39,278 bases of DNA from Methanomicrobiales archaeon HGW-Methanomicrobiales-2 (lineage in GTDB: Archaea; Halobacteriota; Methanomicrobia; Methanomicrobiales; Methanoculleaceae): assembly GCA_002839645.1 (NCBI GenBank), contig PGYL01000035.1:1-39278 (forward strand). The letters are read 5' to 3'. The notes below the pieces were generated by a model. The model did no database searches and was not told where the DNA came from. It saw only the letters and a list, made by a program, of their open reading frames with translations. Position numbers and translations under genes: made by a program. This document shows positions 7,942 to 16,016 of this stretch, piece after piece; position 1 is the stretch's first letter, and every line of letters starts with the position of its first letter.

Positions 7942-9180
7942 TCACTTGAACACGTTGAAGATCTGGTCGCTACCCGTCTCGAAGAGCCGCTGGCGTTCCG
8001 CCTTCTCTTCAACGAGCGCGAGGACCGGGAGCTCCATGTCCACACCAGGGGTGTGACCGAACATCTTCTCCATGTCCACCTGCAGGGCGTGCATGTAGAG
8101 CGAGTTCGCGATCTCCATCGGGCAGTTCTCCTCGCACTGGCCGCAGTTGACACAGGAGTCCGCCACGTGAGCGTAGCGGATCAGGTGGAACATGAACGGC
8201 ACGGGGAGTACGCCCGGCGGGACCAGGTAGGGCTTCTTCGTGCTGCATTCGTTGCAGTAGCAGATCGGGCAGTTCTCGATGCAGGCGTAGCACTTGGTGC
8301 ACCGGCTCGAGTCCTCCATCATCTTCTGGAGACGCTCCTTGCCTTCCCCGAGCCCCTCGAAGTAGCGCGCCCGCCACTTGTCGCCGAGCTTCAGCATCGC
8401 GTTCTCGACCTTGCCGCGGATCTCGATACCCTTCGGGTTCGCGGGCTCGGTGGCGACCGCTCCGGCCTTGACAGCCGCGTTGAGGAGGTTTGCACCCTTC
8501 TCGGAGCAGACCTCGACGAAGGTGGCCTTCCCGGCTTTTTCCCCAATAACGCCCCAGTTACCGCAGGCGAGATCCGCCTGGCGCGGGACCTTCATCTTGC
8601 AGCGGCGGCAGTTGCCGCGGCGGCCGAACCCTTCTTCCTCGAGTTCGTCCATCGAGATGCCCTTGTGCTGGCCGTCCTTCGTCACGACGATGAACTGGCC
8701 CTTGTCGATCTCCTCCTTGACGATATCGTCGGGGTTGAACCCGAACTTCTCGGCGATCATCTTCCGGGCAGAGACCGGGCTCACAGAGCCACCGCAGTTG
8801 ACGCCGATCAGGAGGAGGTTGTCCAGGTTGACCTGGTTGCGCTTTGCGAGCTCGTAGATGCCCATCGCGTCGCAGCCTTTCACCGTGACTCCGAGACGCA
8901 TGTCTCCGGCGCCGTCGAGGTACTTCTTGATCAGCTTCGAGAGCAGGAGCGTCCCGCAGTGGAGCGAGCCTGCTGTCTGTGCGATCTCGGCGGGGTCGGT
9001 GACGATCGTGGGAACCGCATCGTAGAGGTCCACACCCTTCTTAACCGCAAGGACGGCGTCGACCATCTTGTTTTCGAGGGCGTACTTAAGGAGCCCGGTC
9101 ACCGCACCGCCGCACTCCGCCACTTTGGCGAGATCGGCGTTCGTCGTCCAGGCGTATACCATATCTCCTTTTCCTGCCAT
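7942..9180 (-). CDS. fdhB: F420-reducing formate dehydrogenase, beta subunit
   Basis: A 412-residue FdhB of the F420 hydrogenase/dehydrogenase beta (FrhB-like) family. It carries FAD, takes electrons from FdhA through Fe-S clusters and reduces coenzyme F420. Seen: the N-terminal WTTNADLAKVAECGGAVTGLL typical of this family, VKGCDAMGI near residue 105 and GNCRRCKMKVPRQADLACG near 195-215 (cluster cysteines of the FrhB core). The C-terminal part has two ferredoxin-type 4Fe-4S motifs: CTKCYACIENCP with further CYCNEC (294-312) and CVNCGQCEENCP (343-354). The start ATG abuts the fdhA TAA stop with no gap, so the two are translationally coupled. In hydrogenotrophic methanogens this enzyme supplies F420H2 and can join the heterodisulfide reductase complex. 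Confidence 0.96.
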   Translation of the reverse strand: MAGKGDMVYAWTTNADLAKVAECGGAVTGLLKYALENKMVDAVLAVKKGVDLYDAVPTIVTDPAEIAQTAGSLHCGTLLLSKLIKKYLDGAGDMRLGVTVKGCDAMGIYELAKRNQVNLDNLLLIGVNCGGSVSPVSARKMIAEKFGFNPDDIVKEEIDKGQFIVVTKDGQHKGISMDELEEEGFGRRGNCRRCKMKVPRQADLACGNWGVIGEKAGKATFVEVCSEKGANLLNAAVKAGAVATEPANPKGIEIRGKVENAMLKLGDKWRARYFEGLGEGKERLQKMMEDSSRCTKCYACIENCPICYCNECSTKKPYLVPPGVLPVPFMFHLIRYAHVADSCVNCGQCEENCPMEIANSLYMHALQVDMEKMFGHTPGVDMELPVLALVEEKAERQRLFETGSDQIFNVFK

Positions 9181-11250
9181 TTACTGCACCCCCGTGATCT
9201 TCTCGACGGCAACGGCACTGTGCTTCAACTCCGGCATCTTGGAGAGCGGGTCGAGCGCGGTGTTCGTCAGCTGGTTCACAGACCCAACCCCACCGAAGTG
9301 CATCGCCATCATCAGCACGCCGGGTGCGACCTCATCGGTCACCCGCGCGAGTGCCTCCGCCTGCCCGCGCCTGCCCTTGAGCCGGATCTTCTCCCCGTTC
9401 TGGATCTTCATCCGTGCCGCGTCCTCGTTGTTGATCTGCACGTAGGCTTCCGGCACCTCCTGGTGGAGGATCTTCGACCGGCCGGTCTGGGTCCGGGTGT
9501 GGTAGTGGAAGATCAGACGTCCGGTCATCAGGGTGAACGGATACTCGGCGTCGGCGACCTCCGCAGGCAACCGGTTCTCAATCCCGAAGAAGTGTCCGAG
9601 ACCATCGGCCGACGAGAACTTCTCGCGGTGCAGGATGGGGGTTCCCGGGTGCTCAAGGGTCGGGCAGGGCCAGTGGACGGACTCGGGCTTCTCCATCCTC
9701 TCGTAGGAGATGCCTGCCATCGACGGGGTGACCCGCCGCATGTCGTCCCAGATGTCCTCCGGCGAGTTGAAGTCAAAGCCGTTGAGATTGAGCTTGTGGG
9801 CGAGGTCGACGAAGATCTGCCAGTCCTCCTTCGAGTCGCCGGGAGTCTGGACGGCCTTACGGATACGGTTGACACGCCGCTCGCCGCTGGTGAACGTCCC
9901 GTCCTTCTCCGCGAAGGATGCGCCGGGGAGGATGACGTCGGCATACTGTGCCGTCTCGGTCATGAAGATGTCCTGCACGACCAGGAAGTCGAGTTTCTCA
10001 AGCGACCGCATGACGTGGTTCGAGTCAGGGTAGGAGACGACCGGGTTCAACGCGAAGATGTACATCGCCTTGATCGGGTCGCCGCACTGGGTGATCTGTT
10101 CGGTCAGGGTCACGCCGTAATTGCTTGCAAGTCCGGTGACGCCCCAGAGTTCCTCCATCCGCTTCCGGGTGGCGTCATCCTCGCACTTCTGGTAGCCGGA
10201 GAAGACGTTCGGGTAGGCACCCATGTCGCAGGCGCCCTGGACGTTGTTCTGTCCACGGAGCGGGTTGACACCGACACCGGGTCTCCCGACGTTGCCGGTG
10301 AGCATCGCGAGGTTTCCAAGCGACCGGACGTTGTCCGTGCCGGTCGTGTGCTCCGTTATGCCGAGGCAGTAGATGATCACCGCGTTGTTCGCGTTGGCGT
10401 AGATCCGCGCGATCTCCTTGATCCGCTCGGTGGGGACGCCGGTGATAGACTCGACCTCCGCATAGTTCTTGACGACGTTCCACAGGTCGTCATAGCCTGT
10501 GGTCCTCTTCTCGATGAACTCCTTGTCATGGAGGTTCTCCTGGATGATCCAGTACATGATCGAGTTGATCAGGGCGATGTTCGTCGAGGGGTTGTAGCGG
10601 ACGTACTCATCGGCCAGACGCGCCGTGGGCGTGTAGCGCGGGTCGCAGACGATGACCTTCTTGCCGGCTTTCTTCGCCTGGAGAACCCGGCGGCCCGCAA
10701 GCGGGTGCGCCTCAATCGAGTTCGCCCCGATCATGAAGATGACATCGGCGTTCTTGACGTCCTCGAAGGGGTTCGTCGCGGCACCGGAGCCAAACGAGAG
10801 CGAGAGCCCTGCAACGGACGGTCCGTGGCAGATGCGCGCGCAGTTGTCGATGTTGTTGGTCTTGAAGGCCACCCGCGCGAGTTTCTGCATGATGTAGCAC
10901 TCCTCGTTCGGAGTCCGGCACGAGACCTGGAAGCCGAGGGATTTGGGCCCGTACTTCTCGCTGGTCTCCTTGAACTTCGAGGCGATGAGATCATAAGCCT
11001 CGTCCCAGGAAGCTTCCTCGAACTTGCCGTTCTTCTTGATGAGGGGCGTTGTCAGCCGGTCAGGGCTCTGGACGAACTCCCAGCAGGTTGCTCCCTTGGG
11101 GCAGAGCTTGCCCTCGTTGATCGGGCTCCTCTTGTAGGGTTCGACCCCCACGAGTTTGCCGTCGTTCACCACGAGGTTAAGCCCGCACCCTACACCGCAG
11201 TACGGACAGGTCGTTGGAACATAGCGTAATTTTCCGTTGGTTTCTGTCAT
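9181..11250 (-). CDS. fdhA: Formate dehydrogenase, alpha (catalytic) subunit
   Basis: A 689-residue molybdopterin oxidoreductase, the normal length for methanogen FdhA. It oxidises formate to CO2 at a Mo- or W-bis(pyranopterin) centre. The N-terminal 4Fe-4S motif is C15-x2-C18-x3-C22-x27-C50. The active site CARICHGPSVAGL has cysteine C141 where E. coli FdhF has selenocysteine, so this is the Cys form; H142 is the conserved catalytic histidine. The C-terminal molydop-binding domain contains LMTGRLIFHYHTRTQTGRS and DEVAPGVLMMAMHF. No twin-arginine signal is present, so it is cytoplasmic. GGGAGA lies upstream of ATG 11250. A TATA box at 11341-11350 and a leader inverted repeat lie upstream. fdhB follows without a gap. 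Confidence 0.97.
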   Translation of the reverse strand: MTETNGKLRYVPTTCPYCGVGCGLNLVVNDGKLVGVEPYKRSPINEGKLCPKGATCWEFVQSPDRLTTPLIKKNGKFEEASWDEAYDLIASKFKETSEKYGPKSLGFQVSCRTPNEECYIMQKLARVAFKTNNIDNCARICHGPSVAGLSLSFGSGAATNPFEDVKNADVIFMIGANSIEAHPLAGRRVLQAKKAGKKVIVCDPRYTPTARLADEYVRYNPSTNIALINSIMYWIIQENLHDKEFIEKRTTGYDDLWNVVKNYAEVESITGVPTERIKEIARIYANANNAVIIYCLGITEHTTGTDNVRSLGNLAMLTGNVGRPGVGVNPLRGQNNVQGACDMGAYPNVFSGYQKCEDDATRKRMEELWGVTGLASNYGVTLTEQITQCGDPIKAMYIFALNPVVSYPDSNHVMRSLEKLDFLVVQDIFMTETAQYADVILPGASFAEKDGTFTSGERRVNRIRKAVQTPGDSKEDWQIFVDLAHKLNLNGFDFNSPEDIWDDMRRVTPSMAGISYERMEKPESVHWPCPTLEHPGTPILHREKFSSADGLGHFFGIENRLPAEVADAEYPFTLMTGRLIFHYHTRTQTGRSKILHQEVPEAYVQINNEDAARMKIQNGEKIRLKGRRGQAEALARVTDEVAPGVLMMAMHFGGVGSVNQLTNTALDPLSKMPELKHSAVAVEKITGVQ

Positions 11251-11290
11251 TCACATTCTCCCGATTGTTGCATTCAACGTCGGTTGCCTC

Positions 11291-11315
11291 GCATGCCGGG
11301 AAAGAACCGACATGC
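11291..11315 (-). promoter_or_regulatory. Inverted repeat in the fdhA leader
   Basis: GCATGCCGG (11291-11299) and CCGACATGC (11307-11315) are 9-bp inverted repeats with one mismatch and loop GAAAGAA. With a TATA at 11341-11350 the transcript should begin near 11320, so the repeat falls in the first bases of the fdhAB mRNA, 41-65 nt before the ATG. It could be a leader hairpin or an operator just after the start site. Confidence 0.4.
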
Positions 11316-11340
11316 TCACATTTGTTTTACTCTACTCCAA

Positions 11341-11352
11341 AGTATATAAATT
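11341..11352 (-). promoter_or_regulatory. TATA box of fdhAB
   Basis: On the minus strand AAATTTATATACT is a near-ideal archaeal TATA element within an A+T-rich 270-nt divergent region. It predicts a leader of about 70 nt with a Shine-Dalgarno, unlike the leaderless genes elsewhere in the window. The remainder (11360-11520) is A+T-rich, probably with the promoter of the divergent FmdE gene, for which I cannot choose one TATA box (candidates near 11450). Confidence 0.6.
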
Positions 11353-11521
11353 TAAACATATTCTTTTAACCTTATGCCAAATGTGGTGACGTATAGTTGA
11401 TATTCATAACAGGTGATTCGCTTGACACAGGTTAATCGCCATAATATTCAATATTATTTGATTAAAAGATGTCTCATCGGTAATACACTGAATTATCCGT
11501 TTTCATGTAAACTAAATCTAG

Positions 11522-12211
11522 TTGAATGATCCAAAATATTTACAACTAACCTTGATCAAATACTCTTCCGTGCAACCGAGACTGAATCATACATGGAACG
11601 ATATCGAAGTCCGGCTCAAGTCAAAAGGCTTCGCTCCAGAGTTGATAGAACATTTCCGGCAATGTATCGACTTTCACACCTTCGCCGCACCCGGACTCCT
11701 GGTCGGAGTCTTCATGGTGGACTATGCCTTAGAACTCCTGAACCCTCCCGGGGACGAGAAGATCTACGCCGTCTGCGAGACCACGAAATGCCTGCCCGAC
11801 CCTCTGCAGGTGATTGCCCACTGCACGACCGGCAACCACCGCCTCCGGGTGCTCCCGATCGGAAAGTTCGCCATCACCATGAACGGGCCGGCCGACGCTC
11901 CTTACGTGAATGGAATCCGGGTCTTCGTCGACGGCGAGAAGATCGGGGGATATCCAACGTTTTCCCTCTGGTACACCAAAGACCCGCTCTTCGACCCGAG
12001 AACCCGGGGCATCGCGCTGATCGAGGAGATCATCGATGCAGGACGCGGCTTCCTCTCGTACGAGAGGGTGCGGGTGAAAGTGCCCCAGAAATGGCCCTGG
12101 ATGTCTGGAATCTGCTCCATCTGCGGCGAAATGGTTCCTAACAACCTGCTCGTCGACGGGGCCTGTGTCGACTGCCGGTCCCAGTCCTACTACGAGAAGA
12201 CAGCGTACTGA
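11522..12211 (+). CDS. FmdE-family protein with C-terminal zinc finger
   Basis: A 229-residue protein of the FmdE family, named from formylmethanofuran dehydrogenase operons; its activity is not established, and a role in metal or molybdopterin handling is only suspected. The core FHTFAAPGLLVGVFMVDYAL (about 51-70), YAVCETTKCLPDPLQVIAHCTTGNH and GKFAITM shows the conserved His and Cys ligands. The tail has CSICGEM and GACVDCRS, a four-cysteine zinc finger typical of this family. The 5' end is uncertain: the frame opens with TTG 11522 directly after a TAG, and GTG 11570 is an in-frame alternative; neither has a Shine-Dalgarno. It is divergent from fdhA and upstream of a second FmdE-domain gene, so a link to formate or formylmethanofuran metabolism is inferred. 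Confidence 0.82.
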   Translation: MNDPKYLQLTLIKYSSVQPRLNHTWNDIEVRLKSKGFAPELIEHFRQCIDFHTFAAPGLLVGVFMVDYALELLNPPGDEKIYAVCETTKCLPDPLQVIAHCTTGNHRLRVLPIGKFAITMNGPADAPYVNGIRVFVDGEKIGGYPTFSLWYTKDPLFDPRTRGIALIEEIIDAGRGFLSYERVRVKVPQKWPWMSGICSICGEMVPNNLLVDGACVDCRSQSYYEKTAY

Positions 12212-12224
12212 AGAAATCTCCCTC

Positions 12225-12243
12225 CCCTTCCTGCGAGGAAGGG
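12225..12243 (+). terminator. Hairpin between the two FmdE-domain genes
   Basis: CCCTTCCT (12225-12232) and AGGAAGGG (12236-12243) form a perfect 8-bp stem with loop GCG, 13 nt after the upstream stop. No T-run follows. The next gene has its own TATA box directly after it, so transcript separation is plausible. Confidence 0.45.
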
Positions 12244-12250
12244 CATAAAT
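12243..12250 (+). promoter_or_regulatory. TATA box of the TrmO-FmdE gene
   Basis: GCATAAATCTC is centred about 26-27 nt before ATG 12274, which predicts a transcript beginning at the start codon (leaderless). A weak AGAAGG is also present 5 nt before the ATG. Confidence 0.45.
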
Positions 12251-12273
12251 CTCATCGACAGAGAAGGCACCGC

Positions 12274-13077
12274 ATGGAACTCTTCCCTATCGGGCTCGTG
12301 CACTCAAGCATCTGTTCCAGGAGCGATATGCCGGTACAGGGCGTCTGCGCCGAGATCGAGGTCTTTCCCGGGTACGCCGGGGCGCTCTCCGGCATCGAGG
12401 AGAGTTCGCACCTGATCCTGATCTGCTGGCTGCACGAGGCGGACCGGAGAGTCCTCAAGGCGGTGGCCCGGAAGGTCTCGGGCGACCTCCCGGAGAAGGG
12501 TGTCTTCTCCCTCCGCTCACCGGTGCGGCCAAACCCCCTCTCCGTCTCGGTGGTGCGGCTGTGCGGCGTGCGGGAGGGGCGGTTTCTTCTACTCGCGAAT
12601 GTGGACCTGATCGACGGGACGCCGGTGATCGACCTCAAACCCTACCAGATCGGGTGGGATTGCGTCTTCTCCGCGACCGGCCATGACCGGACGGAAAAGA
12701 TCCGGAAGATGAGCCCCGGCGAATACCGGGAGGGCCTCATCCGCGAGGCCGTGAACTATCACGGGGAACTCTGCCCGGGCGTGGCGCTCGCAGTGCGGGT
12801 CGCGGAGGCGGCGACGCGCATCTTTGGTTGCGACCTACGGCTTCCGCAGGTCTCGGTCACCCTCGGCGCCGATCCCTGCATCGCCGATGCACTCATCGGG
12901 ATCACCGGTGCGAGCCCCGGAAATCGCCGGCTGGGGTGTTCCGGGACAAACCGCTACGTCTTTGCCGGCTCTGGAAAGGAGGCGGTCTTCTGCCTCCTCT
13001 CCATGCCGGAGAGTATCGAAGCGATCCTTGCAGAGGGCGAGGCGTCACTCTTTGACTGCGAGATCCACTCCCGGTAG
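12274..13077 (+). CDS. TrmO (TsaA/UPF0066) domain fused to an FmdE domain
   Basis: A 267-residue two-domain protein. Residues 1-140 are a TrmO/TsaA-type domain: MELFPIGLVHS, GVFSLRSPVRPNPLSVSVVRL and the closing DLIDGTPVIDLKPY. In E. coli TrmO this domain methylates t6A37 of tRNA using SAM. Residues about 150-267 are an FmdE-like domain: NYHGELCPGVALAVRVAEAA with the His-x3-Cys site, ADPCIADALIGITGASPGNRR and CSGTNRYVF. The tRNA role is known for stand-alone TrmO; why it is joined to FmdE is not. It follows the other FmdE gene and precedes moeA on the same strand, suggesting a task around the molybdenum/tungsten cofactor or its enzymes. Confidence 0.85.
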   Translation: MELFPIGLVHSSICSRSDMPVQGVCAEIEVFPGYAGALSGIEESSHLILICWLHEADRRVLKAVARKVSGDLPEKGVFSLRSPVRPNPLSVSVVRLCGVREGRFLLLANVDLIDGTPVIDLKPYQIGWDCVFSATGHDRTEKIRKMSPGEYREGLIREAVNYHGELCPGVALAVRVAEAATRIFGCDLRLPQVSVTLGADPCIADALIGITGASPGNRRLGCSGTNRYVFAGSGKEAVFCLLSMPESIEAILAEGEASLFDCEIHSR

Positions 13078-13084
13078 AAAAATG

Positions 13085-13107
13085 GTTACCTTTTAATCGA
13101 AAGTAAC
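13085..13107 (+). promoter_or_regulatory. GTTAC / GTAAC dyad before moeA
   Basis: GTTAC at 13085-13089 and GTAAC at 13103-13107 are inverted half-sites 18 bp apart flanking TTTTAATCG, which may be the moeA TATA element. The half-sites match the GTWAC units at 21958-22035 but with different spacing, so they may be chance. Confidence 0.3.
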
Positions 13108-13179
13108 GTATGTATCTATACCTGCCGGGACGGGAGGGAGTTCCTCCTCAACCCGGCACGCTACCAAGGAGACGAGAGC

Positions 13180-15048
13180 ATGTCACGCCGGTACCTGAAT
13201 CTTACCCCGCTCGCGGAAGCGCTCGCGGCGATGCGGCAGGCGTTTCCCCCCCCGGGTCACGCCGAGACCGTGCCGCTGCACCTCTCGGTCGGCAGGGTGA
13301 CGGCCGAACCGCTGTATGCAGAGTATTCTATTCCCGGGGCCGATATCGCGAGGTTCGACGGCTACGCGGTGAAGAGCGGGGACACCCTGGGAGCGCAGGA
13401 CCAGCGGCCGCTGCCTCTTCTTGCGTCTGCTCGCATCAATACCGGCGAGGTGCTCCCTGTGTCGTTTGACGCCGTCGTCATGATCGAGGATACCTGGGAT
13501 GAAGGCGGCATACCCTGGGTCAGGAAGTCCGCCGCGTCCTGGCAGCACGTCCGGCATGCCGGTGAGGATATCCGGGCCGGCGAACTCGTCCTCCCGAAAG
13601 GTCACCAGATCCGGCCGTTCGATCTCGGTGCGCTCGCGACCTACGGCATCACCCAACTCGCCGTCCGGTCGGTCCGGATCGGGATCGTCCCGACGGGGAG
13701 CGAACTCGTGCCGCTCGGTGTAGCGCCCGCGCCCGGCCAGACGATCGAGACGAACACCCTCATGGCGGAGGCCTACCTCTCCCGGATGGGAGCGACCTGC
13801 CGCCGTTACGGGATCGTTCCCGACGATCCGGATCTGATCCGGAATGCGGTGCAGACGGCGGTCGCCGAAAACGACCTCGTCATCCTCTCGGCAGGCTCTT
13901 CGGCCGGCACCCGGGACTTCTCCCGGGATGTCGTCGGCGCGCTCGGGGAGATTATATTCCACGGCATCGCGGTCCGGCCGGGAAAACCGGTGCTGCTCGC
14001 GAACGTCGGCGGCAAGCCGGTCCTCGGGATGCCGGGGTATCCCGTCGCCGCACAGACCGCTCTCCGCGAAGTTGCCGGGAATCTGCTCGCATGGTGGGGG
14101 CTCTCGCCGCTCCCGGGCGGGGAGATGGACGTCCGGCTCTCAAGGAGACTGGCGTCCGACCTGGGGTTCGACGAGTTCGTCCCGGTATCGGTCGGGCGGG
14201 TCTCCGGCACCTGCTGGGCGACCCCTCATCCCCGGGGGGGCGGCATCCAGATGGCGGTGGTCCGGGCGAACGGCTACCTTCATATCCCCGCCGCTCGCGA
14301 GGGGATCGAGGCGGGCGAGGAGGTGCACGTCCGGCTCACCGTCCCGCCGCCCGAGATCGCCCGCACGGTTGTCTGTGTCGGCCAGCGCGATCCCGCCCTC
14401 GCCGAACTCAGAAACCGCCTCTCGGAGACCGGCTACCTGCTCCACTGCTGCAACGCCTCAACGATGGGGGCAGTGCTGGCCGTGCGGGCGAATACCTGCC
14501 ATGCTGCTTCGATCTCTCTCCCGGAGACCGAAACAGCCTGGGACAACCAGGTGCTCCGGTACCTGCCGGACGTGGATCTCCTGCGGGTGCAGGTGGCCCG
14601 GACGGAACTGGGCATCGTCTCGGCCGGGCCCCTCGATGCCGGGAGCCTTGCATCGCTGCGGTTCGTCAACCGTCCGAAAGGCACGGCGGCACGGATCTTC
14701 CTCGATGCGTGGCTGGATCGGCAGGGTATCGATGCCGGCCGCATCGCCGGATACGAGCAGGAGGTGCGGACGGCCGGTGCCGTCGCCGCGGCCGTCGGCA
14801 GCGGGTTTGCGGACGCAGGTGTCTGCCCGGCCCCCATGGCACGGGAGGCGGGGCTCCGGTTCACCCTGCTCGGGTACGAGTCGTGCGAGCTCCTGATCCG
14901 GAAGGAACTTGCCGCGGACGACGGCGTCGCAAGCCTCGTCCGGGCAGCCCGGTCACCGGAGTTCCGGGCGTTCCTCCGGTCGGCTGGGAGAGACCGCACC
15001 GATACCGACCCGGCGGGCGGAACCTCGCGGGATGCGCTCCCGGCCTGA
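13180..15048 (+). CDS. moeA: MoeA molybdopterin molybdenumtransferase with C-terminal periplasmic-binding-like domain
   Basis: A 622-residue protein. Residues 1-400 are MoeA, which inserts Mo or W into adenylylated molybdopterin: family marks are SIPGADIARFDGYAV near 50, HAGEDIRAGELVLPKG near 125-140, GIVPTGSELV near 170, SAGSSAGTRDF near 237 and VRPGKPVLLANVGGKPVLGMPGYP near 268-291. Residues about 405-600 form a PBP-like domain (VGQRDPALAEL..., STMGAVLAV, RFVNRPKGTAARIFLD, GVCPAPMAREAGL), similar to molybdate-sensing binding-protein domains. This fusion is common in archaea; the extra domain may sense oxyanion. AAGGAG stands at good distance before ATG. It lies downstream of the TrmO-FmdE gene and serves the nearby formate dehydrogenase. 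Confidence 0.92.
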   Translation: MSRRYLNLTPLAEALAAMRQAFPPPGHAETVPLHLSVGRVTAEPLYAEYSIPGADIARFDGYAVKSGDTLGAQDQRPLPLLASARINTGEVLPVSFDAVVMIEDTWDEGGIPWVRKSAASWQHVRHAGEDIRAGELVLPKGHQIRPFDLGALATYGITQLAVRSVRIGIVPTGSELVPLGVAPAPGQTIETNTLMAEAYLSRMGATCRRYGIVPDDPDLIRNAVQTAVAENDLVILSAGSSAGTRDFSRDVVGALGEIIFHGIAVRPGKPVLLANVGGKPVLGMPGYPVAAQTALREVAGNLLAWWGLSPLPGGEMDVRLSRRLASDLGFDEFVPVSVGRVSGTCWATPHPRGGGIQMAVVRANGYLHIPAAREGIEAGEEVHVRLTVPPPEIARTVVCVGQRDPALAELRNRLSETGYLLHCCNASTMGAVLAVRANTCHAASISLPETETAWDNQVLRYLPDVDLLRVQVARTELGIVSAGPLDAGSLASLRFVNRPKGTAARIFLDAWLDRQGIDAGRIAGYEQEVRTAGAVAAAVGSGFADAGVCPAPMAREAGLRFTLLGYESCELLIRKELAADDGVASLVRAARSPEFRAFLRSAGRDRTDTDPAGGTSRDALPA

Positions 15049-15099
15049 TTGGCGTGCATACTCGAAAAACACATCTTCTTTTCGGCGAGAGTATACTTC

Positions 15100-15528
15100 A
15101 TGCAAGTCAGCGAACAGACAAAGAACCAGATCATGGCGGTGCTCCGGCGGATGGCGGAGGCCACGGCGAAAAAGGACATCGATGGCCTGATGGCGCTTAC
15201 CGACCCTGATTTCCGGGGTTTCGGGACCGGCCCCGACGAGAAGGCGATCGGGAAGGAGGCGTATCGCCGGCACCTTGAACGGGACTTTTCTCAGGCGGAG
15301 ACGATCGCGCTTGAGTTCTGCGACATCCATATCGGCGCCGAGGGAACGGTCGCCTGGGTCATGGCCGGTATGACCTACCATATTGTCGCCAGCGGCGCCC
15401 TGCAGACCCTGAACGGGCGGCTGACGGCGGTGCTCCGCGGGACAGGCCATGCGTGGGTCTTTGCCCAGCTGCACTACTCTCTCCCGGCAGAGGGCCAGAA
15501 GGCCGGGCAGTCGTTTCCGATAAAATAA
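15100..15528 (+). CDS. NTF2-like (SnoaL-type) protein
   Basis: A 142-residue protein with the NTF2-like cone fold pattern: helix QIMAVLRRMAEATAKKDIDGLMALTDPDF, then GPDEKAIGKEAYRRHLERDF and the strands TIALEFCDIHI, VAWVMAGMTYHI and LNGRLTAVLRGTGHAWVFAQLHYS. This matches the SnoaL_3/DUF4440 group of small calcium-kinase-association-like domains, whose ligands vary. I chose ATG 15100 (MQVSEQTKNQI) over a frame opening at 15049 because family members start just before the first helix. It follows moeA by 51 nt on the same strand and might be in its transcript. Function unknown. Confidence 0.75.
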   Translation: MQVSEQTKNQIMAVLRRMAEATAKKDIDGLMALTDPDFRGFGTGPDEKAIGKEAYRRHLERDFSQAETIALEFCDIHIGAEGTVAWVMAGMTYHIVASGALQTLNGRLTAVLRGTGHAWVFAQLHYSLPAEGQKAGQSFPIK

Positions 15529-15540
15529 CTTTATTTTTGC
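15520..15540 (+). terminator. T-rich transcript end overlapping a stop codon
   Basis: AAAATAA (15522-15528, including the stop) and TTATTTT (15531-15537) are complementary, ending in a T-rich run. Archaeal termination often uses T-rich tracts; the hairpin itself would be weak. Confidence 0.35.
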
Positions 15541-15572
15541 TCTGTTGAAACCCGGTTGGCGTCCTGATGACT

Positions 15573-15703
15573 CCCCGCCCGGCCTCCTCATTCGCACCTT
15601 TGGTGCCCATGCTCCGGCCCTATGGTCCATCACACCCCGCCCGGCCTCCTCATTCGCACCTTTGGTGCCCATGCTCCGGCCCTATGGTCCATCACACCCC
15701 GCC
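15573..15703. repeat. Tandem 62-bp repeat, two full copies and a partial third
   Basis: The unit beginning CCCCGCCCGGCCTCCTCATT occurs at 15573-15634 and 15635-15696 with near-identity, and the third unit starts at 15697 before diverging into the dispersed-element right end. Each unit holds the palindrome-like GCACCTTTGGTGC. The segment is non-coding and lies between the NTF2-like gene and the META genes. Confidence 0.85.
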
Positions 15704-15735
15704 CCCGGGAGCGGGGACAGTGCGTGGCGATAAGC
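15697..15735 (+). repeat. Dispersed element, right end (rearranged copy)
   Basis: CCCCGCCCCCGGGAGCGGGGACAG followed by GTGCGTGGCGATAAGC matches the right end at 22525-22567. Here it comes before, not after, the matching left half, so the copy is rearranged, perhaps by the adjacent tandem duplication. Confidence 0.65.
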
Positions 15736-15794
15736 GACGGACGAAGGTGCGAGTTGCGACAAAACAAAGCAACCGAATTGAGAAAAATCCCCGT

Positions 15795-15866
15795 GCAGTG
15801 GGCCGTGGGAGTATCGCCATAGGGGTGGGGCTGACGGGGAGGGGGCTCGCCCCCTCCCCTGTCTCC
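15795..15866 (+). repeat. Dispersed element, left half (rearranged copy)
   Basis: GGGCCGTGGGAGTATCGCC, then an 11-bp perfect stem GGGGAGGGGGC (15836-15846) / GCCCCCTCCCC (15849-15859) with loop TC. The same order and stem occur at 22403-22466 and, inverted, at 28321-28390. No gene lies in 15867-16016; its end (GAGCAGAAGCACTGTTGCGTGCGCAGCCC) matches the tail seen after other copies. Confidence 0.65.
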
Positions 15867-16016
15867 AGCCCCCCCGGCCCCCGCAGGTCGCACCTGCAGT
15901 GCTCCTGCTCTGTTGGAACGTCGCACCCTGCAGCCAGTCGTATTCCGGCAGGAGCAGAAGCACTGTTGCGTGCGCAGCCCGCCTGCAAAAAAGAGTGCTT
16001 CGGCCGGAGATTCCCC

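Noticed and set aside
8053-11229. 1058-codon open frame on the plus strand opposite fdhAB
   Set aside because: It mirrors the strongly conserved fdhA and fdhB genes; the product is Asp/Arg/Val/Leu-rich without motifs, as expected from the third-position G+C bias of the real genes.
15573-15703. CRISPR array
   Set aside because: The repeats are a direct 62-bp tandem duplication without unique spacers; no cas genes are present in the window.
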